Notes: generated by a model not told the origin, from the letters alone. A DNA stretch of 64,000 nucleotides from Xanthostigma xanthostigma (GCA_963575645.1 OY754467.1:37445108-37509107), one strand, 5' to 3'. Counted from the stretch's first letter, positions 22,935 to 34,212 are shown. Numbers and translations: made by a program.

Positions 22935-23480
22935 CTGGCGGCGCTTAAACATTTTAAATAGGTGTTTTACAGGATTAATTGGAGGTACCTCCTAACATGG
23001 GCTAGGAATGAAGGAGAGAGTGTTAATTAAATTATGAACCACATCCATGTTTATGATGTTTTAATTGTTTTTCAAATACTGCTGATAATAAACTGCGATA
23101 TACACAGTGCCACTAGTCACTATTGCCATAAGCCGTGTGTCGTGTATCATGCGTATGTGTATGTACGACATACGTACCGCCGAGTCAAAGCCATCAAAGG
23201 TGTTGACTGAACGAAATGGATTCAGTAAGCACTGCTAGTATAAGGCAGTGATAGATGCTTATTTGTACTAATGTGCTGACGGTAAGTGCAGCTCAAAGCT
23301 GATCTAAATAACACACCATAACTTGTGGGTTATGAGTTGCACTGTGTACAGCGGGGTATCTGAAGACGTTTCATGATGATAGCTTTACGGAGCGCAGAAC
23401 AGCGCCTGCAGAACACACACGAGCTTTGTGTTTTAGCGGTTGATTGTGTAACTATTACACTATTTCCTAATATTGGTTAA
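22935..23480 (-). mobile_element. hAT family F, copy 1 (partial)
   Basis: Matches, in the opposite orientation, 49,340-49,879 of the complete hAT at 48,873: shared cactggcggcgc end, gccataagccgtgtgtcgt, gagtcaaagccatcaaaggt, aatgtgctgacg, cagctcaaagc, cacacgag and gattgtgta...actattacactattt. It lacks the region that carries a nested MITE in the other copy, and its second end is not visible. Confidence 0.7.
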
Positions 23481-23986
23481 ATATTGAAAATATAATATAC
23501 TGCAGTCGAACCTGGATGAGCAAGAGTTCAAGGGATAGCGATCTCTTTTTCGCTTATGGAGGTTTACCACTAGCCCGAGTTTCTAGTTTATAGAGGCACA
23601 AGAGTGGTCTTTCTCACTTATAGAGGCCTATAAGAAATACAGAAAATTTGTAGTGATAAACATGTATGTATTATTCGACATAGATAATAATTGGACATAG
23701 ATGATACAAAAAGAAAACAAGAAAAAAACAATGATACAAAAACAATGTTAGTTAGTTCAGCTATTTATCTCTCATTCTTAAACTTCGTGGAACTATTAAT
23801 ACGTTCGACTATCACTTGTAGAGGTGCAGGCAAGTAGTAGGTAGTCTCAGCTATAGAGGTCCATGAGTGAAATCGCTATGTGCAGCTGCTTGGAACGAAG
23901 GCGTTGAACGACAATGCGCACGTAGCGGCGAAAGATAGCAAACCTTCTGCTCGTGTACTACCATTGACATAAACCTGAGGTGAAAA

Positions 23987-24840
23987 ATGACAGTTCGTAA
24001 ATGCTGCATTATTAATTGTAATAACTAATAATACATTAAAAAAAGTGATGTTAGCTTTTATTGTTTCTCAAAATATAAGCATAAGTTAATTCAAAGATAA
24101 AAATGGATTTCCATCGTGAGAAAGCAGAAGTAAGTATCATAACCTTAATTTTACATTGACAATAATGTTCCAAAAAAATTAATGTGAACACACTATGAAA
24201 ATATATTATTTAATATAAAATAAATATAAGAATAATGACATTTAATAATTTTTATGAAATTACAACTTGAATTTTGTTATAAAATTAATAAAATAAGACA
24301 TATTCTTTTATTTTTTAGTGGATATACGAACATCCAGTTGGAATCCTACATCACAAGATCTAATTTGCAGTGCACATTTCATTGGGAACAAAAAGGGAGA
24401 AGAAGAACTGGGTCCTAATTACGTACCTAGCAATTTTTTTTTACCTCAAAGGAAACCAATATTAAATGAGAATCAAGTTTTGACAAGACATCAACGTTTC
24501 ATTAAACGTAGGCTACAAAATATTTCATTAGTGGGTTCAAGTTCAAAAAATGATAAAGATTCAAGTCTGAATTAAAAAAGTGCTGCAAATACGGAAGATA
24601 TTAGTTCAGTGTATGAAAATAACTGACAGTGTACATGGCAATTTAATGATTGTTGATTCGAGTACCAAAAGCAGAAATGATGTAGAATGCCAAGCTGATA
24701 TTTTTGCTTATTGTAATACCTAGTGTTGAAAAAATACTGTTTTGTAATAAAATTATTCAAAAAGGCTCTAATACATGTGATGCTCAAACTCAAACTGAGA
24801 TTAATTGAAATAAATACCACAAAACAGTTTAGAAATCAGA
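23987..24840 (+). pseudogene. THAP-domain transposase, N-terminal part, broken
   Basis: An upstream piece at 23,987 starts MTVRKCCIINCNN and then hits two stops; further on it reads YCFSKYKHKLIQ, stop, KWISIV. After a likely intron (donor GTAAGT near 24,130, acceptor at 24,318), the next piece has SSWNPTSQDLICSAHF (24,336 on). Together they give the C2CH pattern of a THAP zinc finger: C-x2-4-C early, W in KW, then C-x2-H in CSAHF, followed by YVPSNFF. A DAQTQTEI phrase near 24,780 fits the linker of such proteins. The splice phases do not join in frame, and several stops are present, so it is a relic. Domain recognition is firm; family placement is less so. Confidence 0.7.
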
Positions 24841-24852
24841 AATGTGGTAGCC

Positions 24853-25372
24853 TAGGGTTGCAGGCGTCTGGCTTTTTATGGTCGTGTCCGGCTTTTGTTA
24901 GGTCTATGTACTTTTAATTATAGACTTTTTGATATTTTTCAAGAGTTTGAAATTGCTATTTTTTAATAAAGATCTTTTTGTTTTTATCCAAAAGAATGGA
25001 TATACGTTTTTGATTTGGTTAATAAAAACTTTTAGTATGTTGTTATATTTTTTTAATTTACCTATTAATAGATTACAGAAGACTGAACATTTTTCACTTC
25101 ATCAATATCATAGGTATAAATACAAATGATAATAATAGGTGCGTAGAACTGTTAATGTTGTTAATTTTATAACCAATCTGTGATTCACATTAAATAATTA
25201 ATAAACAACTTTATTACGAACCTAACTGAGTTTTTTTTATTTTAAATGTGATGTTGGGCTTTAAAAAGGTGTGTTTGACTTTTAAAAAATGTATGTCCGG
25301 CTTTTAGGGAAAAATGTCCGGCCTAATACAGCGCCGAATCCGGCTTTTGAATTTTAAGGCCTGGCAACTCGA
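24853..25372. mobile_element. hAT-like insertion in the THAP relic
   Basis: The ends tagggttgcaggc and, inverted, tcgagttgccaggc match. The flanks tggtagcc (24,845-24,852) and ggtacgcc (25,373-25,380) look like an 8-bp duplication with one base lost on the left. The transposase relic resumes after it. The interior has tgtccggctttt motifs near both ends and no coding capacity. Confidence 0.6.
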
Positions 25373-25380
25373 GGTACGCC

Positions 25381-25720
25381 TCAAAAATAGTTTGTCGAAT
25401 GTCGATACAGCAGTTGAACCTGATTGTGATGTACAATGAATTTGTTGATGATTCAATTACTTTTCAAGGAACAGTTACAAATGATAAACAGCTAAGAAAT
25501 CTTTCTGGTGTATCATTTGAGACATAATTATTTTCTGAACAAATTGACAGTTTCACAAAAAATTCAAATATCTAAAAATTAAACTATTTATTTTTCTTTT
25601 CAAGATGAAAACTGCTTTGACATTTACAGCAATAGGTGCAATATTTTCCGTACACAGGACAACACTGTCTAGAATTTTTATTCCACTTTAGAAAATCTAG
25701 CTGAAACAACATCAATCACA
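25381..25720 (+). pseudogene. THAP/DDE transposase, helix-turn-helix part, broken
   Basis: The translation includes FVDDSITFQGTVTNDKQLRN, then LSGVSFE, and after a gap KMKTALTFTAIGAIFSVHRT followed by TLSRIF and stops. The last piece fits the helix-turn-helix that precedes DDE_4 transposase catalytic domains (pattern K-x-x-L-x-F-x-x-I-G-x-x-F-x-V-x-x-x-T-x-S-x-I-F). No catalytic domain survives. Confidence 0.65.
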
Positions 25721-25994
25721 CAGCGATAGCTTTACCCTTTGGCACAGTTTGAGGGTGAAAATTTAAAGAATGATTTATTTTTTCAAAACCCGTTTTTAGT
25801 ATAGCATCCATACTTTTCACTTTTATCATTAACTTTAATTTTAATTCACGTTTTACTTGTTGTCCCATTTGACATAATGTATTTTAGTGGCAGTGGGTTC
25901 GCCGATAAATAACGCTAGATGTCTCCGCTTTGATGTTGCACATAGCGAATACAGGTTTCTGTTTGTCACTTATAGAGGTTTTAGAGGGTTACAA

Positions 25995-26402
25995 CCATAT
26001 ATCTATTAATTAACTATATGAATCATTGTCTATCTACTCAATGTGCGGTGAGTGAACGCAACAAAGCGTATCGAAAATATACCTGCGTCTCTTTCTTCGA
26101 TGTAATTCCCTGATTTCTCCGATGATAGGATTGGTTGATGTACTTGCATTCAATCTGAATAAAGTATCTCTGTTTCAAAAACTTTGTCTTTTTCTATGAC
26201 GTTAACATGGGCGTACACAGCTTTTGGCCCAGGAGGGGGCAAATTAGAAATTTCTTAAGCCGGGTCCCTCGTGCTTGTTTTGCCCTCCTGGATACGCCAG
26301 TGCTTACGGCGTAAAACAAGACAGAAGTATATGTTTGCACCCTAATAGTTCGATTGCAATTTTATTCCTATGCTCAGTATAGAATACCTAAAAGTATATG
26401 AT
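25995..26402 (-). repeat. Dispersed repeat family C, copy 2
   Basis: Inverted relative to 10,044-10,448 and matching along its length, including the central ctcctggatacgcc part. It abuts the right end of the THAP element. Confidence 0.75.
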
Positions 26403-26960
26403 CGCAACTTACAAAGACGGTACCCGGCATAGATAAACCGCCATTGAGCCTAAAACTCGGCATCGCAATTCGCAGGGAAAACATTTGGTGTTATTCAGAT
26501 TCAAAGCCAAGAGCACCGTCTTAGTTCCTATTTATTAATTGCCGTATCCATTTTTAATGTGCTATTCACCTTCAATACACATTCGTCTGTTAAATTATTT
26601 ATAAACAACACATGTGTAAGTTAACATTACATTACATATATAGAGCTGAGGGTTTGAACCAACAAGGGCAGTCTAAGTGTCGAAGGCCTTCCTCGCAAAT
26701 ACGTGCACTTCGTCGTCGCATACTGTCACGCTCATGTCTTGCTTCAAACACATCTGGGGGGGCCGTTCTCTGCGCCGGGACAGGTACATGTGCGTTGCAT
26801 GTAGCGCTATGGTATATTCACTAAATAGTGCACTTTTGCCATATACACTATACCGAGCATAAGAATAACATAGATAAATATTTGTTTATTATATGATAAA
26901 ATTATCGGGATACAAGGCTAAATATAAAAACAATTTTTATTCACTAGAACATTATTTTAT
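26403..26960. other. Unassigned DNA
   Basis: Frames at 26,612-26,862 overlap in two registers and show no domain. Confidence 0.35.
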
Positions 26961-27000
26961 TAGTCAACGTTTCGGCAGAAATTTTTGTCTTCTTCTTGAA
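26961..27000 (-). ncRNA. Hammerhead-core-like motif
   Basis: On the minus strand: CAAGAAGA, then 17 bases (AGACAAAAATTTCTGCC), then GAAACGTTGACTA. Spacing equals that of the copies at 6,869 and 42,131. Stem pairing is weak. The surrounding repeat has not been bounded. Confidence 0.3.
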
Positions 27001-27513
27001 CAAATTATATGTTTATTGCTCAATAAGCAAAAGGCACAGAATTCAAACGTGTGTTTGTTCTTCCATTTGCCCTTTATAACATTTACAAACAAGTTTACAG
27101 TTTTTCAATATTTTAAAACAAACCAGTAAAAATTGATTTCTAAGAATCTAAGTTTGGTTAATCACCTTATTGCCTTCTACGATCCAAAAGTAGCTTATTT
27201 ATACCGCTTGATAGAGCTTTTAAACTTATTTTATGTAGGTACATTAATTTTGATAGTGTCACTGAGTTCGTTCAGATATTTCGGGGCTGACTATGAAAAG
27301 GATTTATTAAAACAATTTTAATTACAACGGGGAGTTACATATATGACATGTCTACTACTGTATATGTATATTAAAATAATTAATCTGTAATTTAGTTTTT
27401 AGATAATTAGGCTCCTTTGTTTTTCAAATTTTAAAAGTGAGATTGTATAAATGAAGCAAGCGCCGCTCAGCCATGATCAAAATTTCATAGCGCATTAAAT
27501 ATGGGCTAATATG
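27001..27513. other. Unassigned DNA
   Basis: Nothing supportable. Confidence 0.35.
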
Positions 27514-27700
27514 TTATTGTTCCCTAAAGAGAATTTCATAAATAAATCTCATACAGGCATTTTGTAGTTTCTGTATTTTATTACGGAACTCAAAGGTTAG
27601 AGAGCCTCCATAGACAACATCCCCATATTCAATAATAGGGAGAATCAGAGCATTTACCAATCTTAGTTTCAATGTTGGTGCAATCGAATTATTAACAGCA
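27514..27700 (-). pseudogene. Non-LTR retrotransposon reverse transcriptase fragment
   Basis: The minus-strand frame contains LRLVNALILPIIEYGDVVYG followed by KIQKLQNACMRFI. This is the thumb/C-terminal segment of Jockey- or CR1-type LINE reverse transcriptases (the pattern L-x-x-P-x-x-x-Y-G-D-x-V-Y, then I-Q-x-x-Q-N-x-x-x-R-F-I). Only about 60 codons remain. Upstream it fuses with the repeat at 27,703, so the visible start methionine is not native. Confidence 0.75.
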
Positions 27701-27702
27701 AC

Positions 27703-28166
27703 CACAAAACTAGCTTGGAAAAACGTCTCGTGTGAAGCGAGCACACGAGGCTAGAAACGCTGCTAGATTTGCCTACTAGTTTTCTAGCGCTGGTTTTCTT
27801 GATTGCTGTTATGTGCTCGCTTCACACGAGACGTTTTTCCAAGCTAGTTTTGTGAACGCGCAGTGACAGTTCAAATATAAACACAGAGCAAAACGTGTCT
27901 TTTGTTTGACTCTGAGCAGAATGACGCCATGTTGGTTTGTGGACGTTTGTTCGAGTCGCCCACGTGACAAAATACTGCTTCCTGATTGGTTCTTGCTCAT
28001 ATCTGGCAGCCGGCCTAGCAAGGAAAATAGCCCCTGTTCTAATTTTAAAACCTATCTTGTGAGCTAGCAGGCCAGCCCGCAGTGACGTCATTTCCAGTTT
28101 CGTACCCAGCCTACCAGCTAGCATAACTCCTATAGCAGTGTTTCTAGCCTCGTTCGCAGCGGCCTA
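27703..28166. mobile_element. MITE family G, copy 1, with inverted duplication at its left end
   Basis: Homologous, inverted, to 48,925-49,337: shared gcgctagaaaactagtag, gtgaagcgagcac, cacgtgggcgact, gtgagctag and ggaaatgacgtcactgcggg words. The right end reads, inverted, ggccgctgcgaacgaggc. A 43-bp inverted repeat (27,703-27,745 and 27,812-27,854) joins it to the LINE fragment. Confidence 0.7.
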
Positions 28167-28472
28167 TAGGGTGCAAAGATATATTTCTGTCTTTGTTTAA
28201 TCCGTAAGAACTCGATGGCTCTGATTGGCTTAACGTCATAGAAAAGTTTTTGAAACAGAGATACTATTGACTGCACTATTTTGACATGTCTAATGATGAC
28301 ATAAAGATATGTGTCATGGCGGCTAACCAATCCTATCATCGGAGAAACCAGGGAATTACATCGAAGAATGAGACGCAGATATATTTTCGATACGCTTTGT
28401 TGCCTTCACCCCGCATTGAGTAGATCGACAATGATTCATATAGTTAATTATTAAATATATGGAGTAAATAGA
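28164..28472 (+). repeat. Dispersed repeat family C, copy 3
   Basis: Same orientation as copy 1, but lacks the central ggatccaggaggg part; between ccgtaag and gtcatagaaaa it has about 27 other bases. This helps to mark the centre of copies 1 and 2 as separate. Confidence 0.7.
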
Positions 28473-29235
28473 CAGATATTGTAATTATTATATTATATAT
28501 GCTATGGACTAACAAAGCTAACTTCACACTTATTGTCAAGACCTCTAGCGACACGATGTTCCAATGACGACCAAACTAAGAAGTAAAACTTTTAACTATA
28601 ATAATAAATAGCGTTGCTATGGGAACGCCATGTAAACAGCGGTTCGTTGTTTTTTAATATAAGATAAAATTTTGTCAAATTTTTAAAAGTCATGTTACTG
28701 TCATTATGGTGAAACGAGTGTCAGCAACAGTTACACGAGTTATAAAATAATCACGCATGATAAATATAAATGTGTTCTTTTACGGCCGTTATACGGGTAT
28801 GAAGAGCAGCTATTTAATGAGAGTTAAAAAATGGTTTTTGCTACCGCTCTATATTGTTTGTAACGTGCCGCTATATATGCAACGTACAGTTATTTATGAT
28901 ACCAGAAAATAGCCACTAAACTTCGGTTTATTAATTACATATTGTATCTTAATTCTTATGCCAATGCACTGCTCCTCATAAACACAAGAGAGAATCATTT
29001 ATATATTATAATTTGTTGGTTATTGACTTTGAGTCATTTGATTTCCAAACAGTACAGTGAATGACCGTGAGGTATTTTTATCAGCGACTTATTTGGTTCC
29101 TCAATAAAGTTCCTTTTCTATTTGTATGTAACTGATCGTTTGATGAGAGAGTATGAAGCGTTCTCGTGTTTATGCAATAAAAAATAATTGTTTTTCAATA
29201 ATGTCTTTATAATTCTTTATCTAATATATTCAGCT
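28473..29235. other. Unassigned DNA
   Basis: Nothing supportable. Confidence 0.35.
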
Positions 29236-29693
29236 GATTAGGCCAGTAAAAATGAAGATGATTTCCATAAAATCGCAAAAAGGTGCAAAGAAGGATATAA
29301 AAATGATAGGCAAACTGTCAAAATTGCATCTTCGTGCGATGACTGGAACTTATTAAAAAAGAGTTAAAAAACTGTGTTTCATCAATTTTTTGCTTGTATC
29401 TCCAGAACAGTTAGAATTAGCCATATTTTTTATTGATAATATTGTAAAAGAGATAATGATTCGCGAAAAATTAATTATTAAAGTGGAGAAGTTGAAAATT
29501 TTCTACGGCTAAGAAAATATTTAAAAACACCAAACCAAAAAAATTATCAATTAGGTACTTAATTGAATTTTTCTATATTTTATTGATTTTTAAAAATCGG
29601 GCCAAAACTGTCTCCTTATCCGCTCTGAGTTCTTCTAACTTTCGAATTAGTGAAAACTGAATTCGTCATTTTACTGGCCTATGATATTTCATA
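29236..29693. mobile_element. Possible MITE with TTAGGCCAGTAAAA ends
   Basis: gattaggccagtaaaaatga and the inverted right end (ataggccagtaaaatgacga) match over the first 15 bases. No target duplication is clear. Confidence 0.4.
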
Positions 29694-29985
29694 AAATCGT
29701 TCTTAAATCATGATTTTTGGCAGGACCTCCCAGAAACAACTCGGTGCCTGGAAAATTAATTGGGTAAAATCGCATTACTTCTGTCTTACTTTACGCACTA
29801 GTGTGGAAAAGGGTTATTTTACTACCGCTATACATGTATGAAAAGCACCTACTTTATAGGGGCTCGTGCAAAAAGTACTTTTTATTAAATTTCTTTATCG
29901 TTTAAACGACCTTAATATGTCACGAAATCAAAGGGTTTCTCGCGTATTTGATTTCTAAAACGCATTTAACGCTCGATCGTCTATA
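29694..29985. other. Unassigned DNA
   Basis: Nothing supportable. Confidence 0.3.
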
Positions 29986-29993
29986 GTCTATAC

Positions 29994-30271
29994 CAGGGGT
30001 GGTGAACCTTTCTAGGCCTACATGCCAATTAAAAAAAAAATGTGCCAACCAAAGAAATTTAGTTGTGAAAAAAAATTAATTAAACGTAGATAAAAAAAAT
30101 AATAATTTTGATAATACATTGAGCGCCATGAAACATTTTCGTATTTGTTATTTGGTGATACTTAGTCAATTGTTTTCGACATCTAGCACATTTTTAATTA
30201 TTTCGATTTTGCATCTCAATCAATGCCGTTCCAATAATAATCTGTCGCGTGCCATAGGTTCGCCACCGCTG
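29994..30271. mobile_element. hAT MITE with perfect target duplication
   Basis: Terminal inverted repeats CAGGGGTGGTGAACCT and CAGCGGTGGCGAACCT. The flanks are identical 8-mers gtctatac (29,986-29,993 and 30,272-30,279). Length 278 bp. CAGGGGTGG ends are characteristic of Charlie-like hAT elements. Confidence 0.9.
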
Positions 30272-30279
30272 GTCTATAC

Positions 30280-30607
30280 TCTTATTTCAGAATTATGTAT
30301 AACGTAAAAAATTAATGGTTTAATTAAAAATGTTCCAGTTGTAAATGAAATGAAATGAAATGAATTTCACCTCTAATCACCCGTTCTCTCTAACGTTATG
30401 AAAACTGTTAAATCAGTTAATTAATAATTACGTAATAAACAGATAATTAAATTTATAATTACTAAACTAAGATTAATTTAAGTATATTATTTAAATCATT
30501 TATATTATCTTCATAACAAAGTACAGTACAAAGAAGCTACTGTATGGTTAAAGAGCTCGATTTTATCACTGAGGACATTTAAATAATAGTCCAAGAGCTA
30601 TTGAACA
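30280..30607. other. Unassigned AT-rich DNA
   Basis: A four-fold aaatg tract near 30,343-30,360; nothing else. Confidence 0.35.
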
Positions 30608-31293
30608 TTTTTGGGTAGGTATTTAAGGCAGCGTGAAAATTTATGTAACACATCTTTTATAATGTCTGAACACAATATCGAAGACCTGGCTGAAAGGTAG
30701 TGGGACCGAGCCAGCTGTAAATTTTTAACTTTTCAAAATTTTATTTGCAAAAAAGTCCTTGAGGCATTTTAAAATTTTAATACCTTCAAATTTAGTAGAT
30801 ATTTAATAAAATAAATAATAACTAAGCCAGATCATTTAGTCGGGTCTAAATGTCTGCCAGGCGGTTACAAAACTGTCTATTTATACGTGAGAGCAAGTAA
30901 GACGCTACGGAGAGAGCAAAGGTATATGGGCTGAGTTGAAGTGTGATGCGGTGCGATTATACGCTCTCTCTCACACTTCCATCTACCCGTAGCGTCTTCC
31001 GCACTCACATACCTAAGTAACAGCCTTACATCCATTTCGATTTAAGACTCTACTAAATGATCTGGATTATTTATTTTTTATTTTATTAATTAAATAGGTA
31101 CTAAATTTGAAGATATTAAAATTTCAAAATGTCTCAAGGACTTTTTTGGCAAATAAAATTTTGCAAAGTTTAAAATTCACAGCTTGGCTAGGACCCACTA
31201 TTCTTCAGTCAGGTCTTCGATTTTGTGTTCAGACATTACAAAAAAAGTGTTACATTTTCACGCTGCACGCTGCGTCAAACACCTACCCAAAAA
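30608..31293. repeat. Large fold-back element
   Basis: Left arm 30,608-30,845 and right arm about 31,045-31,293 are inverted copies (tttttgggtaggt ends, then cagcgtgaaaa, atgtctgaacacaa, aggacttttttg). The centre holds a second inverted pair, gtgagagcaagtaagacgct and agcgtcttccgcactcac. The arms are more diverged than those at 19,014. Confidence 0.85.
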
Positions 31294-31595
31294 TAATAAT
31301 AATATAACCTTTATTTATAAAATTCCAAAGAATGTAAATTGCGTCATATAAAAAAAATTAAAAATTTAAAAATCTTCTACCCAAAAATATTTGATAGCTC
31401 TCCTACTATAACCCTGAACAATCAATTTACAGTCTTCAAAACTAATTTTTACAACAATTATTAACGATCTTTGTTATATTAAAACTAAATTGAATAGAGT
31501 AAGTAAAAGAAGGATGCCTCATTTTCTTATGAAAATAAAAGCGCCTCTTGCAATAAACAATTGTTTACACGAAAGCGATTACAATCAACTACTTC
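31294..31595. other. Unassigned DNA
   Basis: Nothing supportable. Confidence 0.3.
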
Positions 31596-31598
31596 TTA

Positions 31599-32120
31599 TG
31601 CCGGCACTTCACATGGCTATTTGTATTTGTGTATTTGGCATATTTGGCAAACAATTACCAAGTGTGGAGGGTCTATTTGACAAAGTGTTGGCCTTATTTG
31701 CCTATTTGACAAATAAGGCCAATACCAAATACGCGTCACCGTGCGGTTGTCGGTTTTTCGAGGCACATCAAAGGAGTCAAATAGGCAAATACGGCAAATA
31801 AACCATCCACACAATGGCCATATTCAGAAGCGCACGCGCCGTGAACCTGTATGGACGTGCAGTGTTTTTGTTTCTGTGCTGTGAGCGAGAACTGGAACAA
31901 TTACTATTGAAAATGAATTGGGACAATGAAACAGTGCTAAAATTCCTGGAATTTTGAGCTTTGCGTTCTGCTGCCAAATGTTTGTGTGTTTGCTATTTGA
32001 CGGCCATGTGTAGATGGTCGTATTTGCCTCTATTTGCATGTTTGTCTTGAACGTCAAATAGTTTGCCAAATACAACAAACAACCAATAGCGAACACGAAT
32101 AGCCATGTGAAGTGCCACCT
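31599..32120. mobile_element. PIF/Harbinger-like MITE, copy 2
   Basis: Flanked by TTA at 31,596-31,598 and 32,121-32,123. The ends, ggcacttcacatggctattt and its inverted copy, are better preserved than in copy 1 (5,961-6,474). It carries the same 14-codon MADF-like frame at 31,913-31,957. Copy 1 and copy 2 differ by point changes and an 8-bp difference (gtttgtgt) near 31,982. Confidence 0.85.
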
Positions 32121-32123
32121 TTA

Positions 32124-33427
32124 CACAATCTTGTTGGTAACTTTATGTTAGCATCTTTGTATAATGATAAAATCTAATTTATTATCAAAATAAACTACTT
32201 TTTTGGTTTTGGGATATCCTTGTAAGAAGATTGTGATCCGTTGATTTACTTCTTGCTATCCTCCTTTTTATTGCCTGCTTAAATCCATATTACATCATAA
32301 AACATTTTTATAAGTAGATAATAATAATTAATAATTTATTGTGACCACACACATTAATTCTCTCCATAAAAAAGTACTGTAGAATTTTAAATCGATTCTG
32401 CTCTGAAAATTCTTGATTATTGAAACGGTTTTTTTTAAACTGTGTATGATTATTGCGTATGTAACTATTTAACATGTTTTTTTTAGGTACAATTTTTACT
32501 TCAAAACATTTTTCTACGCATATTGCTCAAAATTTATTATTGCTTAGCTTGAAAAGCAATCTTTTTCTGTATAGATCAATCATTTGTTTTTGGGTGAGTA
32601 CAATTTATCTAATGTTCAACATAACGACTACGACATCAGATGCTCCTCCGTGTATAAAAACTGTAATTATACGATCGCAATCTAAGATCATTGTCTAACC
32701 AATTTTTTTAACAATGCTTTCTGCAACCCAACAATAGGTTAGTGCAATTTACAAGGGAGATAAACCAAGAATTAAATTTCTTCATGTAATATAGATTTTA
32801 TATACTACGAGGTATTTCAAACTCAAACATAAATTGCAGAAAGTGCGAAATATAGGTACTTGAAATCATTTTTTATTCGGAATTGCTTTGTTTGCTAGTT
32901 TTCTTTAATCATTACTGTTAGTTATTAATTAATTTATAGTTATTCAATAGCAAAAACGATATAGTACCATAAAAACATTGTTCCATAACCTCACTAATTA
33001 TTTTTCCTGATAAATTTCCGCGGTTTTTTCCCAAAATCTAGGTATATTCTAAATGGTTTTTAGATCACAATTGCAAGATTTTATTTTAAAATTTTGACAA
33101 TTATAGGTTTTGAAAACAACCCCATATTTAGGTTAAGTTAGCAAGAAAAGAGGTATGTATAAAGTAGGTAGTATATTATTAAGCCGGCTGTATACAGGCT
33201 GACACGGAAAACCATATATTTAATAAAAGTATATGCGGAAAACAGACGTTTTTGAATGGCTAGTACACAGTCGTTTGTAGCGATATGCTGATAGAGGATG
33301 TGTTATTTGTTCAACATGGCCCGCCGTTTTGGTGGCAACACCAGTTAACACGGTTTGCTGTAGAGTGTAGATCCCACAGCACCGCATATTGCTTGAAATG
33401 ATTATGTCTGTCGTCACAGCACGGCTC
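32124..33427. other. Unassigned DNA with one short dispersed repeat
   Basis: 32,650-32,745 matches 2,138-2,222. The rest shows no gene; 33,180-33,427 may belong to the mariner relic that follows but is too decayed to align by eye. Confidence 0.35.
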
Positions 33428-33566
33428 AATATTAGTCGAAATGGCGCAGTTCCAAGCCTCAATACGATCCTCAAATTGGTCGAAAAAGGAAAAACTACGA
33501 AGGCAAAGCCGCCAGGCCTTGCACAAATTGCGAGGACGTCCGAAAACATCGCCAGAACGAGAGAAT
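33428..33566 (+). pseudogene. Mariner/Tc1-like transposase helix-turn-helix relic (DUF4817 type)
   Basis: The frame contains NISRNGAVPSLNTILKLVEK, then KTTKAKPPG and IARTSENIARTRES. This matches the DNA-binding N-terminus of insect DUF4817-containing mariner-like proteins, where the pattern N-x-x-R-N-x-x-P-S-x-N-T-I-L-x-W-V-x-x-F and R-T-P-E-N-I-x-R-V-R-E-x is typical. The frame then shifts and no catalytic DDD domain is visible. About 46 codons remain. Confidence 0.75.
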
Positions 33567-33694
33567 CAGGAGTCCGAGTCGATCTGCATATCAACATGCA
33601 CGCAAGTTACGGATGACCCGTGACTACGTAAAAAAAGTTTACAAAACAAAATGGTAGATACCTATATGTTGACCTTTCATTTTGTAAAAATATG

Positions 33695-34212
33695 AAAGGA
33701 CCCCGCACAAACCTTCTGGGATTCGGTTCTCGGTTAAATTGATCGAAAATGGTTTTATTTTATAGTTTAAAGGTCACTAAGAAAAAGTGTCCATGGGCGC
33801 ATAGCCTAAAAACCAATAGATTTTTAGCTACAGATATGTTTAGCGAGATTTTAGATATAGGGATATCCATATACTTCACAATCTTAAAAAATCCTAAGCT
33901 CTAGAAATATGTTTCGAGTGAGCTGAATCCAAATATGACATTAATATTTTATACAGGGTGATACCTTCCAACATTACGTAGTTTTCGACTATTTTTCTAT
34001 TTCTAAAAAAAGCACAAAAGTTGAATATGGAACATGTTTGTGAATTCAATGGATATCATATCCCTATATCTAAAATCTCGCTAAACATATCTGTAGCTAA
34101 AAATGTATTGGTTGTTAGGCTATGAACACTTTTTCTTAGTGACCTTTAAACTATAAAATAAAATCATTTTCAATCAATTTAACCGAGAAACAAATCCCAT
34201 AAGGTTTGTGTT
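33695..34212. mobile_element. Palindromic MITE, family A, copy 2
   Basis: Same orientation and structure as 717-1,252, beginning aaaggaccccgcacaaacc. The right end stops at aaggtttgtg, short of the ggggttcttt seen in copy 1, so it is slightly truncated. It ends 135 bp before the aprataxin start codon. Confidence 0.75.

Larger units (their letters stand above)
23505..25994 (+). mobile_element. Decayed THAP-domain DNA transposon (ISL2EU/Harbinger-like)
   Basis: The span starts cagtcgaacctggatgagc and ends ttttagagggttacaacc. The word cttatagagg or close variants recurs near both ends (about 23,566, 23,592, 23,617, 23,815, 23,853 and 25,970), as subterminal repeats of one element would. Between them lie pieces of a transposase with an N-terminal THAP finger and a helix-turn-helix of the DDE_4 type. 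The THAP plus DDE_4 combination is known from ISL2EU-type elements. The coding part is broken by stops, frameshifts and a hAT insertion at 24,853-25,372. The borders are inferred. Confidence 0.55.

Noticed and set aside
24318-24575. Functional THAP-domain host gene
   Set aside because: Stops in the first piece, failed splice phase and a hAT insertion show that it is a relic.
27809-28339. Minus-strand frames as genes
   Set aside because: They lie in MITE family G and repeat C; related frames at 48,889-49,219 come from the other copy of the MITE.
33220-33623. Host gene of 125 codons on the minus strand
   Set aside because: The plus strand carries the mariner-like helix-turn-helix; the minus frame is its shadow.
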